A stretch of DNA of 64,000 nt, taken from the NCBI RefSeq assembly GCF_036373705.1, contig NC_089863.1:10357857-10421856 (forward strand). Direction: 5' to 3'. The number at the start of each line of letters is the position of its first letter. Position 1 is the first letter of the stretch. The stretch comes from Amia ocellicauda. Taxonomy: Eukaryota; Chordata; Actinopteri; Amiiformes; Amiidae. Under the pieces are notes generated by a model. The model was not told the DNA's origin, made no database searches, and saw nothing but the letters and a program-made list of their open reading frames with translations. The position numbers were made by a program, and so were the translations under genes. Positions 9,951 through 22,210 of this stretch are shown here, in pieces.

Positions 9951-12813
9951 TTTAAATACCTTTGGAAATAACATAATACCAATGAATACCTTCACTTAAA
10001 TAAAGCAAGTAAAATGTTTTAAAAGTAAAACAAACACTGTTTATTTTAACAAACCTATGTAATAATGATTAAATAATATTCAAGGAATTGCTAAATAACA
10101 CATGCATAAATTCATGTAAACAGTAAGGAACGTGAAGCCTCAAGTGAGAAGTGTTTGTAGTGGATCGGCAGTGGCCTGCGGTGTTCATTAACAGGGTATA
10201 CATATATAGGAGGTTTAAACATGCATTTGATTCAAGGTAAAGATGGGATCAGTCTCCTCTCTTCCTCCTCTCATGGCTGTGGAGTGGCAGGTATCTGAAA
10301 TACAGAGTTTTGCTGGTATTAACGGACCATCATTCTCAAACATTTGCAAAACATTTCAATTTAAAGGATAACAAATCCTAATAAAAACTGATAAATCCCA
10401 TGGAAGGCAACTCTACAAAGGCCTATTGCAGTTAAGATGTTTTATATCCTGAGTTCTCCTCCCATTAATGTGAAAATGTTTAATGTCTTTCATTGCACGT
10501 AATATTGTTAGCATGGGGATTTTCCATTACAATTTTAATAATGTTGCTAGTTTAAAGATGAGTCCTCACATATACTTTGTACTATTTAACTTTCTCTTGC
10601 CCTTCCCAGGTGTGTGTTTAAGGGTCTCTGAAATGCGTTCCTCCGCCTCCTGATTTGAAATTCATAATTGCTCCTAAATAAGAAGAAACAAGCAATTATG
10701 TATTAGATAATTCTATGCTCTATACTATATAGCAGTTTAAGGCACCGTAAGGTTAAGTTGGCATTATGATGGGTTTGTTTTGGGTTATTGATGTAAGTGT
10801 GAATAAAATAAAATAACCATAATTATGATCTAATAAAAAAGTATAGTTCATCATCATGAATAAATTATTGATATACAACTCCTCTTCTCTCCAGTGGCTA
10901 AACCCTCTCTCCCCCAGAAATATAATTTCCTAGATTTAACTCACTTATCACTTATTCAATATCAGGCACTTTACCCTCTTTGTGGTGTTATTGGGGGGCC
11001 ACTGGGCCACAAATAACACAAATCCTTAATGTACAAATTATGATATATAGCAAATAGTGTGTAATGTGTATTACATGCAAAATGTACACTGTTAATAACT
11101 GATGAAAGCAGTACTATATCTGATTTATTGTGATGAGCCATGACTCAGGGACCATCTGTCTCTGTGAGAAATTCAACTACTGCCTACATCATATAAACAA
11201 AGCAAGACAACAACAACAAAAAGATAAAGAACAGTTTGATTGATTACATACTATCATATAAAATCATTCATAGGGTAGCACTCATTTAGGTCATTGAGTA
11301 TTGCTGAAAGTATTTACCATGTCTGTTTCACAGGCCACACTTTCAGTACCAGTGTATGTGTCAGAGCAAGTACAGGCTTCTTCAATTCAGTCAATTCTGT
11401 CATCAGTACTTGCAGAATTGTCACAGAGACCTTGGTTATTTTCAGATTGTTGCAAGTTTTGCAAGAGCCTTCGTGGCTGATCTCCAATGTTTCAGGTAAT
11501 TATTGAGTAATTTTCAGTAGGTTCCGTCCTGAGAAATGTACACAGACTACTTTTTTTAGAAAGTAAATGCTTATTTCACAGTAACTCCAATAGTCCAAGA
11601 TTGAAAGTGTCTGCAGTTCTACAAGAACCTGTGAAAATAAAATGTATCATGAAAATACATAAGAAAACAGATGTATTGCAGTAGATATGAAATGTAAAAA
11701 TCTAGAAATAATTTTTAAGTAAGGTATGTATATTGCTTTTGTCTCTTTTTTTGATCTCGATCCTCCTGTTCTCATATGTGACTGAAATGGATTCACCAGT
11801 GATTGGGAGGATGTTGGTAAATATAGTTCTGAACAAGAGGATAAATTAATAAGAGGAAACTGCAATGTAAAAGTGTAAAAAAGTGTTTGAGATGTAAAAA
11901 ATCTAATAAAAATACACACACCTTACTTAAACATTCATAGCAACACATGGGGAAATGTAAGACACAGAAACAAACCCCCTTTCATTGTCCAATTTACAAA
12001 CACAAGAATGTAGTTTTACAATAAACTATAGTAATTATTATTCATTAATATTATTATTACATACATTATAATCTATTATTGTAACTTCTATTTTTCTGTG
12101 GCATCCTATTGATTTGATCATGTGGGTTTGCATAAACATTTGCACACTTCATTGTTGCATTTGTTTTATTGTGCATCTGTTGGATGACATTTTGATTTTA
12201 TTACGTTTTTCTTGGTTTGGGAATGTACTTGGGTGATTGTCTTCTCCTTCCTGAAACTGAGATCTTTGCATTGGTCTAAATGCTTGGCTTGGATATTAAT
12301 ATTTGACTTCTTGAGATAATAAATACTTACTACGACTTGATGCTCTTGGTGTCCTTTGTGGTGTGAAATTAATATTAACAAATTAATAATTGTGATGTAT
12401 TAATTTGTAACCCCCTGTAACAAAGGTCTGTTACAATATATATGAATAATATTTAATTACATACATCCTTCTCACACACCACTGTATCAGTATATCATTA
12501 GATTATTGGGCTTAAACATTATGAAACACTACTAGCTAATATTACAGCAGTAAATTAAATGACAATACAAATGACTTAATTGAACATAGCTTCACTGATT
12601 CACTTTAACTTTATAGCTGGATCGCACTGATATATTCGTTTTAACTAATCATACTAGACATTAGTTATATTGAATTTGGACGATAAAGAATGTAACCATG
12701 ACAGATCGCTTGTAAGATTTACCGATAACCTTAATCATATCTTTAAAGAAAAAGGAAAAAAAAAAAAACTTACCTCAGGATCTCGACTAGTCTCCTGCTA
12801 CGAGTTATTTTTA

Positions 12814-12816
<3 letters not shown>

Positions 12817-12874
<58 letters not shown>

Positions 12875-12915
12875 CTAATCTATATATAAAAATGTAACAA
12901 TCTAAACAAAAATAC

Positions 12916-12984
<69 letters not shown>
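12817..12984. repeat. (CA)n and (TA)n microsatellites
   Basis: (CA)n runs from about 12817 to 12870 and (TA)n from about 12917 to 12984, followed by a short CACACACA. They lie inside the CAACGTTG-rich element. Confidence 0.95.
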
Positions 12985-12998
<14 letters not shown>

Positions 12999-13689
12999 GG
13001 AAATGTATATTAAGGAATACATTCTATAAATAGTTTATCTGTCAGCCACTCTCTTCTCCTTCACAGGTGCAGCAGTTGATGAGAAATAATACTAAAAATA
13101 TATTTTTAAATAAATAACTTAACTGTGTATATTCATTTAAAATAATAATTAATTTATTATAACATGTAATATAACTAACGTTGTCACAATATTGTCACAA
13201 CGTAGCAGTTTTCACAACCGTACCACAACGTTGTCTATAAGTTGATACAAAACATGTCTAGAACATTATTAACTGTGGTTGTAGCAACGTTGCCACGACA
13301 TTGATTTGACTCAAGTAACATTTCTAACGTTGCCACAACATTGCTGCAACGTTGTGTTGACCCCAACCAATCCACAACCAACGTTGGGAGGACGTTGTGT
13401 GTTAGCTGGGAGTAAAGCAGCAACACTGTTTCTGTCTTATTGTCTCTGATATTCAGATTCTATTTCCTTGACAATGAATCTGCCATCGGGACAGACATCG
13501 GGACTCGACAGCTTCATCGAGAACCGTAACGGGTTTGTTAGTAAGTGTGCCAGCGGTCCCATGTGATGACCGAGCTGCGAGGTCATATCTACATCTCAAA
13601 TGAATATTTCAACATCCAACACATGCATACATTTTTTTTTTTCAAGATGTTTGATGATTATTAGTCTTGTCGTATTTGGTCACAAGATT

Positions 13690-14300
13690 AAGTGTTACAG
13701 CTTTGTACAAAACAGAGGAATCATTTATCTGTGTTTTATTTTGACACCCAGACTGGTAATTCTGAATCAATGGTAGCTATTAGGTCCATTAGGAAATATA
13801 TTGGGAAGAAATCTGCCGCAAGATATGTAGTTATAATCCTAAAATGTATCTAATGCCAATAGATGAGGGTGTTATTAAGATCTGTTTTCCTCTGGGTAGC
13901 TGGTCTGAATCCGCTGGCATCCAGGATGTGTTATTAATTGTATTATTGAGCATGCAGAATGAGTACAAATAAACCAACATTAATAGTGAATTAATGTAAT
14001 GAATATTGCATATTGAAATTGAGATCGGTTCAGCTCAATACACTCTGGTGCTTCTCCAGACAGTGGGGCTTATCCTCACACAGCGTACTGGAGTTTATTC
14101 ATCGGTTCCTATGTTATTGTATTGTTATTTTCTAAAACATATATTAATTGAAGTACACTTTCAAATGATTAGAATATAACAAATACAAGGAATTAATTTA
14201 AAAAAAAAACACAGAACTACTACAATACTGGAATAAAACACTGATTTAAAAACAAAAATCTAAAATATAACCTTGCGTATGAATACACATTGTTTACAAA
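13690..14300 (-). repeat. Receptor unit B, upstream block and 3' flank
   Basis: 13735-13925 aligns with the 7150-7960 region of unit A in shortened form, including GGTAGCTGGTCTGAATCC at 13897. 14040-14075 carries the GGTGCTTCTCCAGACAGTGG landmark. 14140-14260 aligns with the AT-rich 3' flank of receptor D (32340-32430). Exon-1 sequence between 13760 and 13790 is deleted relative to unit A. 13414-13690 shows no gene. Confidence 0.65.
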
Positions 14301-14395
14301 TCACTCTTGATTTCTAAAATTAAATACAAAAAATCCTGAAGCCATTATTATGTACAAACTAAGATAAAATGTGATTGTGTTCTTGTTTATATGTG

Positions 14396-14537
14396 TACAG
14401 TTAGGACCATAAATATTTGGACAGTGACACAATTGTCATTATTCTGGCTCTGTAAGCCACCACAATGGTTTTGAAAGGAAACAATAAAGATGTGCTTTAA
14501 GTGTAGACTTTCATCTTTAATTTGAGTGTAGTTACAT
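14396..14537 (+). mobile_element. Tc1-like inverted-repeat fragment
   Basis: The sequence starts TACAGTTAGGACCATAAATA and matches both ends of the element at 25216-26073 (GGTCCATAAATATTTGGACA-type terminal repeat). Its right part also matches the sub-terminal 25925-26000 region. The internal part is missing, so this is either a solo end or a very short deletion derivative. It abuts the CR1 fragment at 14538. Confidence 0.75.
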
Positions 14538-15060
14538 CCATCTGCAATACTGTGTACAGTTCTGGGCTCCACACTTCAAGAAAGATATCGCTGCTCTAGA
14601 GGCAGTTCAGAGGAGAACAACCAGACTTATTCCAGGTCTGAAGGGAATGTCCTACTGAGAGACTGAGGAACTGAACCTTTTCACCCTGGAACAGAGGAGA
14701 CTATGTGGGGACTTGATTCAAGTCTTCAAAATCATGAAAGGCATCGACCACATCAAACCAGAGGAGCTTTTTCAGATCAGCAGGGACACACGCACCCGGG
14801 ACACAAATGGAAATTGGGCTTCAAGGCATTCAAGACAGAAAACAGGAGACACTTCTTCACACAGAGAGTTGTCACAATCTGAACAAACTCCCCAGCGATG
14901 TGGTAGAAGCTGAAAATTTGGGAACATTTAAAATCAGACTGGATAGGATCCTTGTATCACTCAGATATTAATGGACACCAAACAAGCACGATGGGTTGAA
15001 TGGCCTCCTCTCATTTGTAAACTTTAAACTTTCTTATGTTCTTATTTTCTTATGCTCTGA
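14538..15060 (+). mobile_element. CR1 LINE 3' end
   Basis: This is the last part of ORF2 (from CTGTGTACAGTTCTGGGCTC at about 14550) and the untranslated tail ending CTTATGTTCTTATTTTCTTA near 15040-15055, the family's short 3' repeat. Frames are broken. It belongs to the same CR1 family as the copies at 2.3, 18.9, 45.3 and 63.8 kb. Confidence 0.9.
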
Positions 15061-15134
15061 CCTATCTCTACATTTGAAGGGCTCTTCTTCAGGCAGACCT
15101 GAAACAATTTCTCAGATCCCACTATGAGTCATGT

Positions 15135-15560
15135 GTACGATGACCACTTGGCCAAAAGGGGGGACTATATTTGGAAAATGTACTTTTATTAATTCCTTTA
15201 TATTGCTAATTCAGTTTTGTCCATAAAGCAAATCATTAGTTTGTATTTACCCCTTTCTGGGAGCTACTTTAATTATTAGTTTGTAAAAAGCATTTTGGTC
15301 TGAAGTTTCTTACCAAACGCAGGATGTTACAGAAATCTTCCAAAGTTGTGTTACCTTGTCTCTGTTTCTCGAATTGTATACAAATACTATTGGAGAAGGT
15401 ACTTTAACCAACCATTATCTTTTGGATATTCAGCATTATCTTTTGGATGCTTATGTGTCATAATAACAACATGAACCTTTCCCCAGGCTAACCAACAGAT
15501 GTCACCATTATCTCAGCTGTTGTTTAGTTATTTCCTATGACTCCCCATTTTCCTTATTAT
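15135..15560 (+). repeat. LTR-like repeat, paired with 46155-46640
   Basis: About 250 bp (15150-15400, including CCTTTCTGGGAGCTACTTTA) align with 46170-46380. Beyond that the two copies diverge. The 46 kb copy ends with an AATAAAG signal, suggesting long terminal repeats of one retroelement family. No internal gene lies beside either copy. It sits where the coding exon of receptor B should be. Confidence 0.5.
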
Positions 15561-15699
15561 TGAATAATTGATCCCTGCCTCATTTGTTAATTGATTCACC
15601 TTCTTTTCGTTTCCTTTGCTCATTACTTCCCAGTATGTATACCCCTTGGTCTCCACAGCCCAGTGTGAGGTTTTGTCTTCTCTCTAGATATAGTGCTGA

Positions 15700-16010
15700 G
15701 CTTAGACCAGGTCATATCTGAAGCCCCACAGCAGGGGTCAGATTTGCCTTGTTTGCATTTCACTGTCTGGATTAATGGCATTATTTGTACTTGAAGCCCA
15801 GAGACTTCACTGAATGTTTTGTTCATGCTAGAGTTGATAGACATGAATTGATCACTCAAAGGCAGTTCCTTGATCATGTGATTACTATTGTTGTAATTAC
15901 AAGCTCCAGGCAATTAGTGCTGTGCTGTGCTGATTAGTGGGGTTGGAGGAATCTGGGCTGTGCTTGTCAGTGGGACAGGGATTCATCAGCTCTCCACAGT
16001 TTTGTCAGTC
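15700..16010 (-). pseudogene. Remnant of receptor B: leader and N-terminal scrap
   Basis: On the minus strand 16010 to 15930 matches the leader of receptors D, E and F (CCCACTGACAAGCACAGC near 15965). The acceptor AG kept in D and F is lost here (CACAAC in place of TCACAG), and so is the start codon. Downstream only an asparagine- and serine-bearing scrap is left before the LTR-like repeat. All transmembrane sequence is missing, so this copy cannot make a receptor. Confidence 0.5.
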
Positions 16011-16019
16011 AGGGATGTT

Positions 16020-16800
<781 letters not shown>

Positions 16801-17544
16801 ATTTATTTATTTTTTTATTTACTACTTCAATGTAACCACTTTATTTCATTTGTATCTCTCACTTTCATTTTACACTGTTTTGCTTATAGTTTTTTTTTTT
16901 TTGGCGAACACTTGTGATACCTCTTCCTTATTCTCACGAGGAGAAGTACTTGACACACACAAATCGACTTGCTTATCTTTTTCGGAAACTTAGTATACAT
17001 TTCAGTATCATTCTCTTTGTTAGTTCTTCTTCTTGTCTCTCCCCTTCTTTCTCTTACCTGGAACTGGAGTCATTGTGCGAGAAGGCAGCAGGACTACATT
17101 TGGGAATAGCCTAAATTAAGTGGTACAGATGGGCCTATTTGGAACGGGCTCAGGGAGTCACCGCAAGAAGAGATCCAGCATTTTTAACCTTTTACCTTTT
17201 TTGATTTTTAAATCTTTTTATGAGAGCAGTGACAATTTGAGCTAAAAATGTTTAGGGAAATAATTTTGATAATACTTACCTGTTGACTTGTCGTGCTGTT
17301 GCTGATGTGTGGACCCATGAATATAAAGTACCTGTAAAGGGAAAGTAAATTAACTTGAAAAGTTACTTACGGCTGCTAGGGTGAGTAACAACCCCAGTAG
17401 TCCTGATACTAAATGGCCAGAAATCAGGTGGTGTAGTCGAGCAGTTTTCTTGTCCTTTGTTGTCTGCGGGGCAGGTGTGGTAAGATTTTTATTTTATATA
17501 TTCCCTCCCCTTGCTCACGCGGGTGCATTAGGTTACAATCTTAC
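16801..17544. other. Unit B interior, no gene seen
   Basis: AT- and CT-rich DNA without recognised features. Short plus-strand frames have no support. 17020-17050 contains a CTTCTTGTCTCTCC tract. Confidence 0.4.
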
Positions 17545-17690
17545 TGTGAGGTGTGGAGACAGAGCTGTAGGTGCTTCTATGAGTCCCTGAAGGTGGACTT
17601 GGATCCAGTTTGTCGGAGATCTGAGTTTCTGTGAGGGTCGAGAGGGAGTGTTGTAGCATCTCTGTGAACTGATCGAGGAGGAGCATTGTT
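17545..17690 (-). other. Exon-1 block of receptor unit B
   Basis: The minus strand aligns with the noncoding exon 1 of units A and C (CTGAAGGTGGACTTGGATCC on the plus strand at 17587). The position of the donor reads CACAGTAAGA near 17543-17547, so a GT is still present in a different context. With no receptor coding exon left in unit B, this exon is probably non-functional. Confidence 0.5.
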
Positions 17691-17849
17691 GAAATAAGAG
17701 AATAGTCATCAGGTTTTGATGCATGTGGATGGGTGTAGGGGTTTTTGAAAAAGGAGTGAGACAGGTTCTCTCTTTTAGCAATTGCCAGCAAACTATCTTT
17801 CAGCTTTATTTACTTCTGTTTTTCTTGCTTTGCTGCTGCTGTATGTTCC

Positions 17850-18800
17850 TATAAGAACTTTGATATTATCACCTTATATGGAATTTATTTGAATCAAGCC
17901 TGTGTAAGTTACAATGTATATAAACTTGATTCTGCCTGTGTGCAGATAAACTACTCTGACTGTCAGAGGAAATTGTGTTGGGCTGTTGTTGATTACCTCC
18001 CTGTAATTGCTTGGATAAACTACTTTTAATTGAAGACTTGTTTTCTTCCACAGCTGGTATCTTTATATATCAGATTATGCTCTGTCTCTGAAGATGTTGG
18101 TGACCACAAAATACACACAGAGTTAGCTGCCTGTGGTTATTTTTATTGGAACAGACAGCTGATGGAACTGACCAAGCTGGTTACTGAACTGTTAGTAACT
18201 AATTGGCCCATGTGGAAAATGTGGAGAGGCAATCTGTCCACAAGGTACCTGGTTAGAGTGCTAAACATGAGCTAATCCAGATATCTATTTTCCATTAGTT
18301 ACCTGGACCTCATCCATTGGCATCTCAGATGTGTCTCTCTGTGTCATCCTCTCTCCACACTTCCACTGTTCGCCACCAGAGGTAATTATCTCCAGAATAA
18401 GAACCCTGACTCTCACATTCCCCAGCACAATGAGCAATCATACCATTAACATTCCTCAGCACCATGTGCACTTACACCATCAGACCTCTGCTCCCATTGG
18501 CCAAACACTACACATCCCTGGCCCCTGCTTACCTCTATTCTGTATATAAACCCCCTGTTCCCAGCATTTACTGCTTGATCTTAATCTCTCCCTTGAGTCA
18601 TTTCTAAGTAGTTGCTTTTGAGTGCTACTGCCTTTTGACCATTGCTTCTCAGATTGTCCTCTACTGCCTTGTTTGCATGATTGCCTGACTTCCAGCCTGC
18701 CCCCTTGACCATTCTTCTTGCCTTGCCCTGTGGATTCCATTTGCTGGCCCTCGACCCACACTTGTACGATTACTCTGTGCTTCTGCACACCTGGGTTCTA
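17850..18800 (+). mobile_element. Two LTR-like segments inserted in unit B
   Basis: The second segment (about 18330-18800) has a TATATAAACCCCC promoter motif at 18543 and a CCACCAGAGGTAA motif at 18374. These parallel the solo LTR at 28131 and the Sushi-type LTR at 39150, each having a CCAGAGG motif in its first 60 bases. The first (about 17850-18060) has TGTATATAAACTTG at 17915 and a tail resembling an LTR end, but no partner was found. Neither has internal coding sequence. Boundaries are uncertain. They separate the exon-1 block of unit B from its trailing block at 18831. Confidence 0.45.
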
Positions 18801-18830
18801 CCCTTCTGCCCCTTGCCAGGTATTGCACTC

Positions 18831-18900
18831 TCAGTCAGAAGACAGATAAGCAGGAGAGACAAACCGATCAAAGCTGTATCAATTTATTAAAAGCATAGGA
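18831..18900 (-). repeat. Trailing block of receptor unit B
   Basis: CTCAGTCAGAAGACAGATAA and the AGCAGGAGAGACAAACC that follows match the unit-boundary block at 7980-8035 and 27150-27205. The block is cut at about 18900, where the CR1 insertion begins. Confidence 0.75.
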
Positions 18901-18905
18901 GTGAG

Positions 18906-19605
18906 GATGTTGGTGGAGTTTCACAGGGATCAGTACTAGGGCCTTTGCTTTTTCTAATCTATACTAATAATTTGGACTCTGGGATAGTTAGCAAACTTGT
19001 CAAATTTGCAGATGATACTAAAATATGTGGCTCAGCAGATACAATCTCGGCAGCACAGGCTATTCAAAGGGACATAGATAATATTCAGTTGTGGGCCGAC
19101 ACCTGGCAAATTAAATTCAATGTGGACAAGTGCAAGGTAATACACGCAGGTAACAAAAATGTCCACTATAATTACACTATGGGAGGTACAGATCTAGATG
19201 AAGTAACGCATGAGAAAGACCTAGGAGTCTATGTGGACTCCTCACTTTCTCCATCCAAGCAATGTGGGGAAGCAATAAAAAGGCAAACAGGATGTTAGGG
19301 TATATTGTCAAAAGTGTAGAATTGAGAACAAGGGCAGTGATGTTCAGACTGTACAATGCACTAGTTAGAGCTCATCTGGATACTGTGGACAGTTCTGGGC
19401 TCCACACTTCAAGAAGGATATCGCTGCTCTAGAGGCAGTTCAGAGGAGAGCAACCAGACTTATTCCAGGTGCGAAGGGAATGTCCTACTGAGACACTGAG
19501 GGAACTGAACCTTTTCACCCTGGAACAGAGGAGACTATGTGGGGACTTGATTCAAGGCAAAGGCATCGACCACATCAAACCAGAGGAGCTTTTCCAGATC
19601 ATTAC
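18906..19605 (+). mobile_element. CR1 LINE, RT core to near 3' end, inverted segment
   Basis: The plus strand reads the CR1 ORF2 from just before [11 protein letters not shown] (about 18925) through an intact F-A-D-D-T-K catalytic box (about 19005) and the thumb (HEKDLGVYVDSSL) to ELFQI at about 19600. It then stops short of the 3' tail and switches to minus-strand CR1 sequence. It continues the protein roughly where the minus-strand part (19606-22210) leaves off, apart from about 90 missing bases. It is therefore best seen as the distal half of the same LINE flipped in place. There are frame breaks after 19290. Confidence 0.85.
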
Positions 19606-20597
19606 TTTAATCTACTTACATTACCTTGAATACCTACAGCTTCCAATTTGAGGATCAGTCTTTGGTGTGGAACCTTATCAAAAGCTTTTTGGAAATCTAA
19701 GTATATCATATCATATGCTTTCACGTGATCTACAGCTGCAGTTGCGTGTTCGAAAAATTCTAATAAATTAGTAAGACATGATCTGCCTCGTATAAATCTC
19801 CAAGAATATGGTTTTCATTAAGATGCTCCTCTATTTTCTGTCTAATCATTTTTTCCAACATTTTACAAGTGATGCAGGTGAGACTGATCGGTCTGTAATT
19901 TCCTGGCTCAGTCTTGTCCCCTTTCTTGTGGATTGGTGTGACATTTGCTGTCCTCCAGTCAGTTGGCACATCCCCTGTTCTAAGTGTCTTTTGGAAAATT
20001 TTAGTTAGTGGCCTATAAATAATTTCCCAGGTGATTTGTTGGTTTTTAATTCTTCTAGTCCCTTTAGTACCTCCTCCTCATTTATCCTGATCTTTCTTAG
20101 GATTTGAGTGGACTGATTGTTAACCTGTGGCATGTCATCTGTTTTTTCTTTTGTGAAAACCTCTGTGAAATACTCATTTAGAACATTTGCCACATCTTGT
20201 TCATTTTCCAAGATACCTACATTTTTGCCCTTTATCTGTTTCACTTCCTCCTTTATTGATCGCTTGCTGTTGTAATATTGAAAAAGCTTTTTGCATTAGT
20301 TTTAGCTCCAAGAGCTATGTTTCTGTCTATTTCCTTCTTTGCTTTCCTGATCCCTTTCTTAAAATCTCTTTGCAGCTCAACATATTCTATGTATTTTGTT
20401 TTGTCTCCATCCCTTTTGTATGTGCTATACTACATTTCCTTCATCGTGATATTTTTTTTTGCATACCTCTATTAAACCATTTTGGCCAGTGTTGTTTGGT
20501 CCTCAATTTGCTAAGTTTTGGTACTTAAAATATACCCATCCATTTTCAACTGAATCTGTATCCAGTGTGCTCCAGTCTACCTCTTCTAAGTGCCACC

Positions 20598-21302
20598 TCA
20601 TACCTTCAAGGTTTGCTTTTCTAAAATTGTAGACCATTGTTTTAGACTTGGTCCTTGTTTTTGAAATAATGCCTCAAAGCTAACCATATTGTGATCACAG
20701 TTCACCATTGGTTTCCTAACTAGTGTCCCTCTGACTCTATCTTGGTCATTTGAAAATATCAAGTCAATGCATGCTCTTTCCCTGGTTGGTTCCCTGACAA
20801 ATTGAGTTAGAAAGCAGTCATTTACCATCTCAACCATTTCTATTTCTGCTTCTGTAGTCCCAGCTGGGCTTTCCCAGTCTAAGTTTGGGAAATTGAAATC
20901 CCCCATTATAACAGCCACATCCTTGCTACATGCAGTCCTGATTACACTGTACAATGCAGCATCTTTCTGAATATCTGACTTTGGTGGCCTGTAACACACT
21001 CCTACCACTAATCCTCCAGATCTCTTGTTTAAAAGTTTCACCCACAAAGATTCTGTTCCGTTACTGGGATCTAATACAAGTTCTTCTGCCTCAATGTCAT
21101 TTTTCACATATAATTCTACCCTACCCCCTCTTTGATTTTGCCTGTCTCTCCTAAACTGTGTGTATCCTTCCAACTTGTATTCATCCCCATCATTTTCTGT
21201 AAGCCATGTTTCTGTCACTCCTACAACATCATAGTCACATGTCAGCACTGTGGCTACTAGGTCTAACATCTTGTTCATTATACTCCTGGCATTGAGGTAC
21301 AA
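20598..21302 (-). pseudogene. CR1 ORF2 endonuclease region
   Basis: This open stretch of about 234 codons has the hallmarks of an APE-type LINE endonuclease: LNARSI and NK at its beginning, TETWL at about residue 31, GVCYRPP at about 102, MGDFN at about 133, LIFSNDQD and NCDHN near the end. Such enzymes nick target DNA to prime reverse transcription. There is no ATG at the frame start (TTG there). The reading is interrupted before the RT, so the element is not autonomous as it stands. Confidence 0.85.
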
Positions 21303-21399
21303 ACATTTCAGGACTTTCCTACTAGCAGTTTCCCTTGGTTTTCTTTCCTTTGAGGAACATCTCCCATTGTCAGAGCTCCCTGCCCCCCTGGTTCCTAGT

Positions 21400-21911
21400 T
21401 TAAAAGATTCTCAATTTCTCTGCACTTACGCTCTCCCAATGCATCAAGCCCCCCCTTCTGTTTAGATGTAGACCGTCCCGTTTGTACAGGTCCCATCTAT
21501 CCCAGAAGAAAGACCAATGCTCCATAAACCTAAACCCCTCTTCCCTACACCAAGCTTTCAACCACGTGTTAAACTTTCTAATCTCTGCCTGTCTCCCTGG
21601 CCTGGCACATGGTACCGGATGTATTTCAGAGAAAACTACCTTGGAGGTTCTGCTCTTTAGTTTTGTTCCTAACTCTTTAAATTTGTCTTGCAGAACCTCT
21701 GTCCTACCTTTTCCTGTGTCATTGGCTCCAATGTGGACCATGACCAGTGGATTCCCCCCGGCTTTGGCCAATAGCCTGTCTACTAGTTTAGGGAGATCTG
21801 CAACCTGAGCACCAGGCAGGCAAGATACCATGCGGGTCTCCTTATCACTAGAGCACACTGTGTGATCTACACCTCTAAGAATTGAGTCTCCTACTATAAC
21901 TACCTCCCTCT
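21400..21911 (-). pseudogene. CR1 ORF1 SGNH-esterase domain
   Basis: On the minus strand the sequence holds the SGNH-hydrolase blocks in order: VGDSILRG (serine, near 21885), HIGANDTG (near 21735) and DGLHLNRRG (Asp and His, near 21475). All three catalytic residues are present. Esterase-bearing ORF1 proteins are known from CR1 and L2 LINEs. An in-frame stop lies just upstream of the first block at about 21912-21914, so the beginning of ORF1 is lost or mutated. Confidence 0.75.
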
Positions 21912-22210
21912 TCAGGGGGCTTTAAGTAGCTTTTGTCTACCTGCCCCCAATTCACACCTAACAGGCCACACCTGGCTCCTCCTGCAACAGAATTCCTGTT
22001 AGTCCTTGACAAAATCTCCCTTCTACAACCTGGTTACTTTCACCAACTCAGCAGCTGAACTGAATTGACTTCAATTTAGGCAAACTACAGACAATGCTAA
22101 CTTCAATTAAGGCAAACTTAAAACAAAATGAGCAATGCTAAGACTGGTCTGAAACTAGTCAAACAACAAGATCCTCTCACCTGTATTCTCCTGTCTCTCT
22201 GTGGCAACTT

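Larger units (their letters stand above)
9494..13413. mobile_element. Large nonautonomous DNA transposon with CAACGTTG-rich ends
   Basis: The left end starts CCCAGCTAACA near 9495 and the right end is its complement TGTTAGCTGGGA near 13400-13412. Both sub-terminal regions (9530-9720 and 13175-13400) are packed with repeats of the type CAACGTTG, GTTGTGGCAAC and TTGCCACAACATTG on either strand. The 3.5 kb interior is AT-rich, has no long reading frame, and contains an L2 tail, a (CA)n and a (TA)n tract. The end structure suggests one element, but target duplications were not clear and the superfamily is not assigned. Confidence 0.6.
19606..22210 (-). mobile_element. CR1 LINE 5' part: ORF1 esterase, endonuclease, RT N-half
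   Basis: Read on the minus strand from about 21911: an ORF1 segment with an SGNH-type esterase domain, then an APE-type endonuclease (21302 to 20598), then RT amino-terminal sequence (20244 to 20005 and 19969 to 19760). It ends at about 19606 in the sequence preceding the RT palm, where the distal half continues in inverted orientation. This is the most complete CR1 copy in the window. The order esterase, endonuclease, RT is the standard one for CR1 and L2 elements of fish. Confidence 0.9.

Noticed and set aside
18030-18275. 81-codon frame and other short frames at 18.0-18.8 kb
   Set aside because: They lie in LTR-like segments and have no recognised domain.
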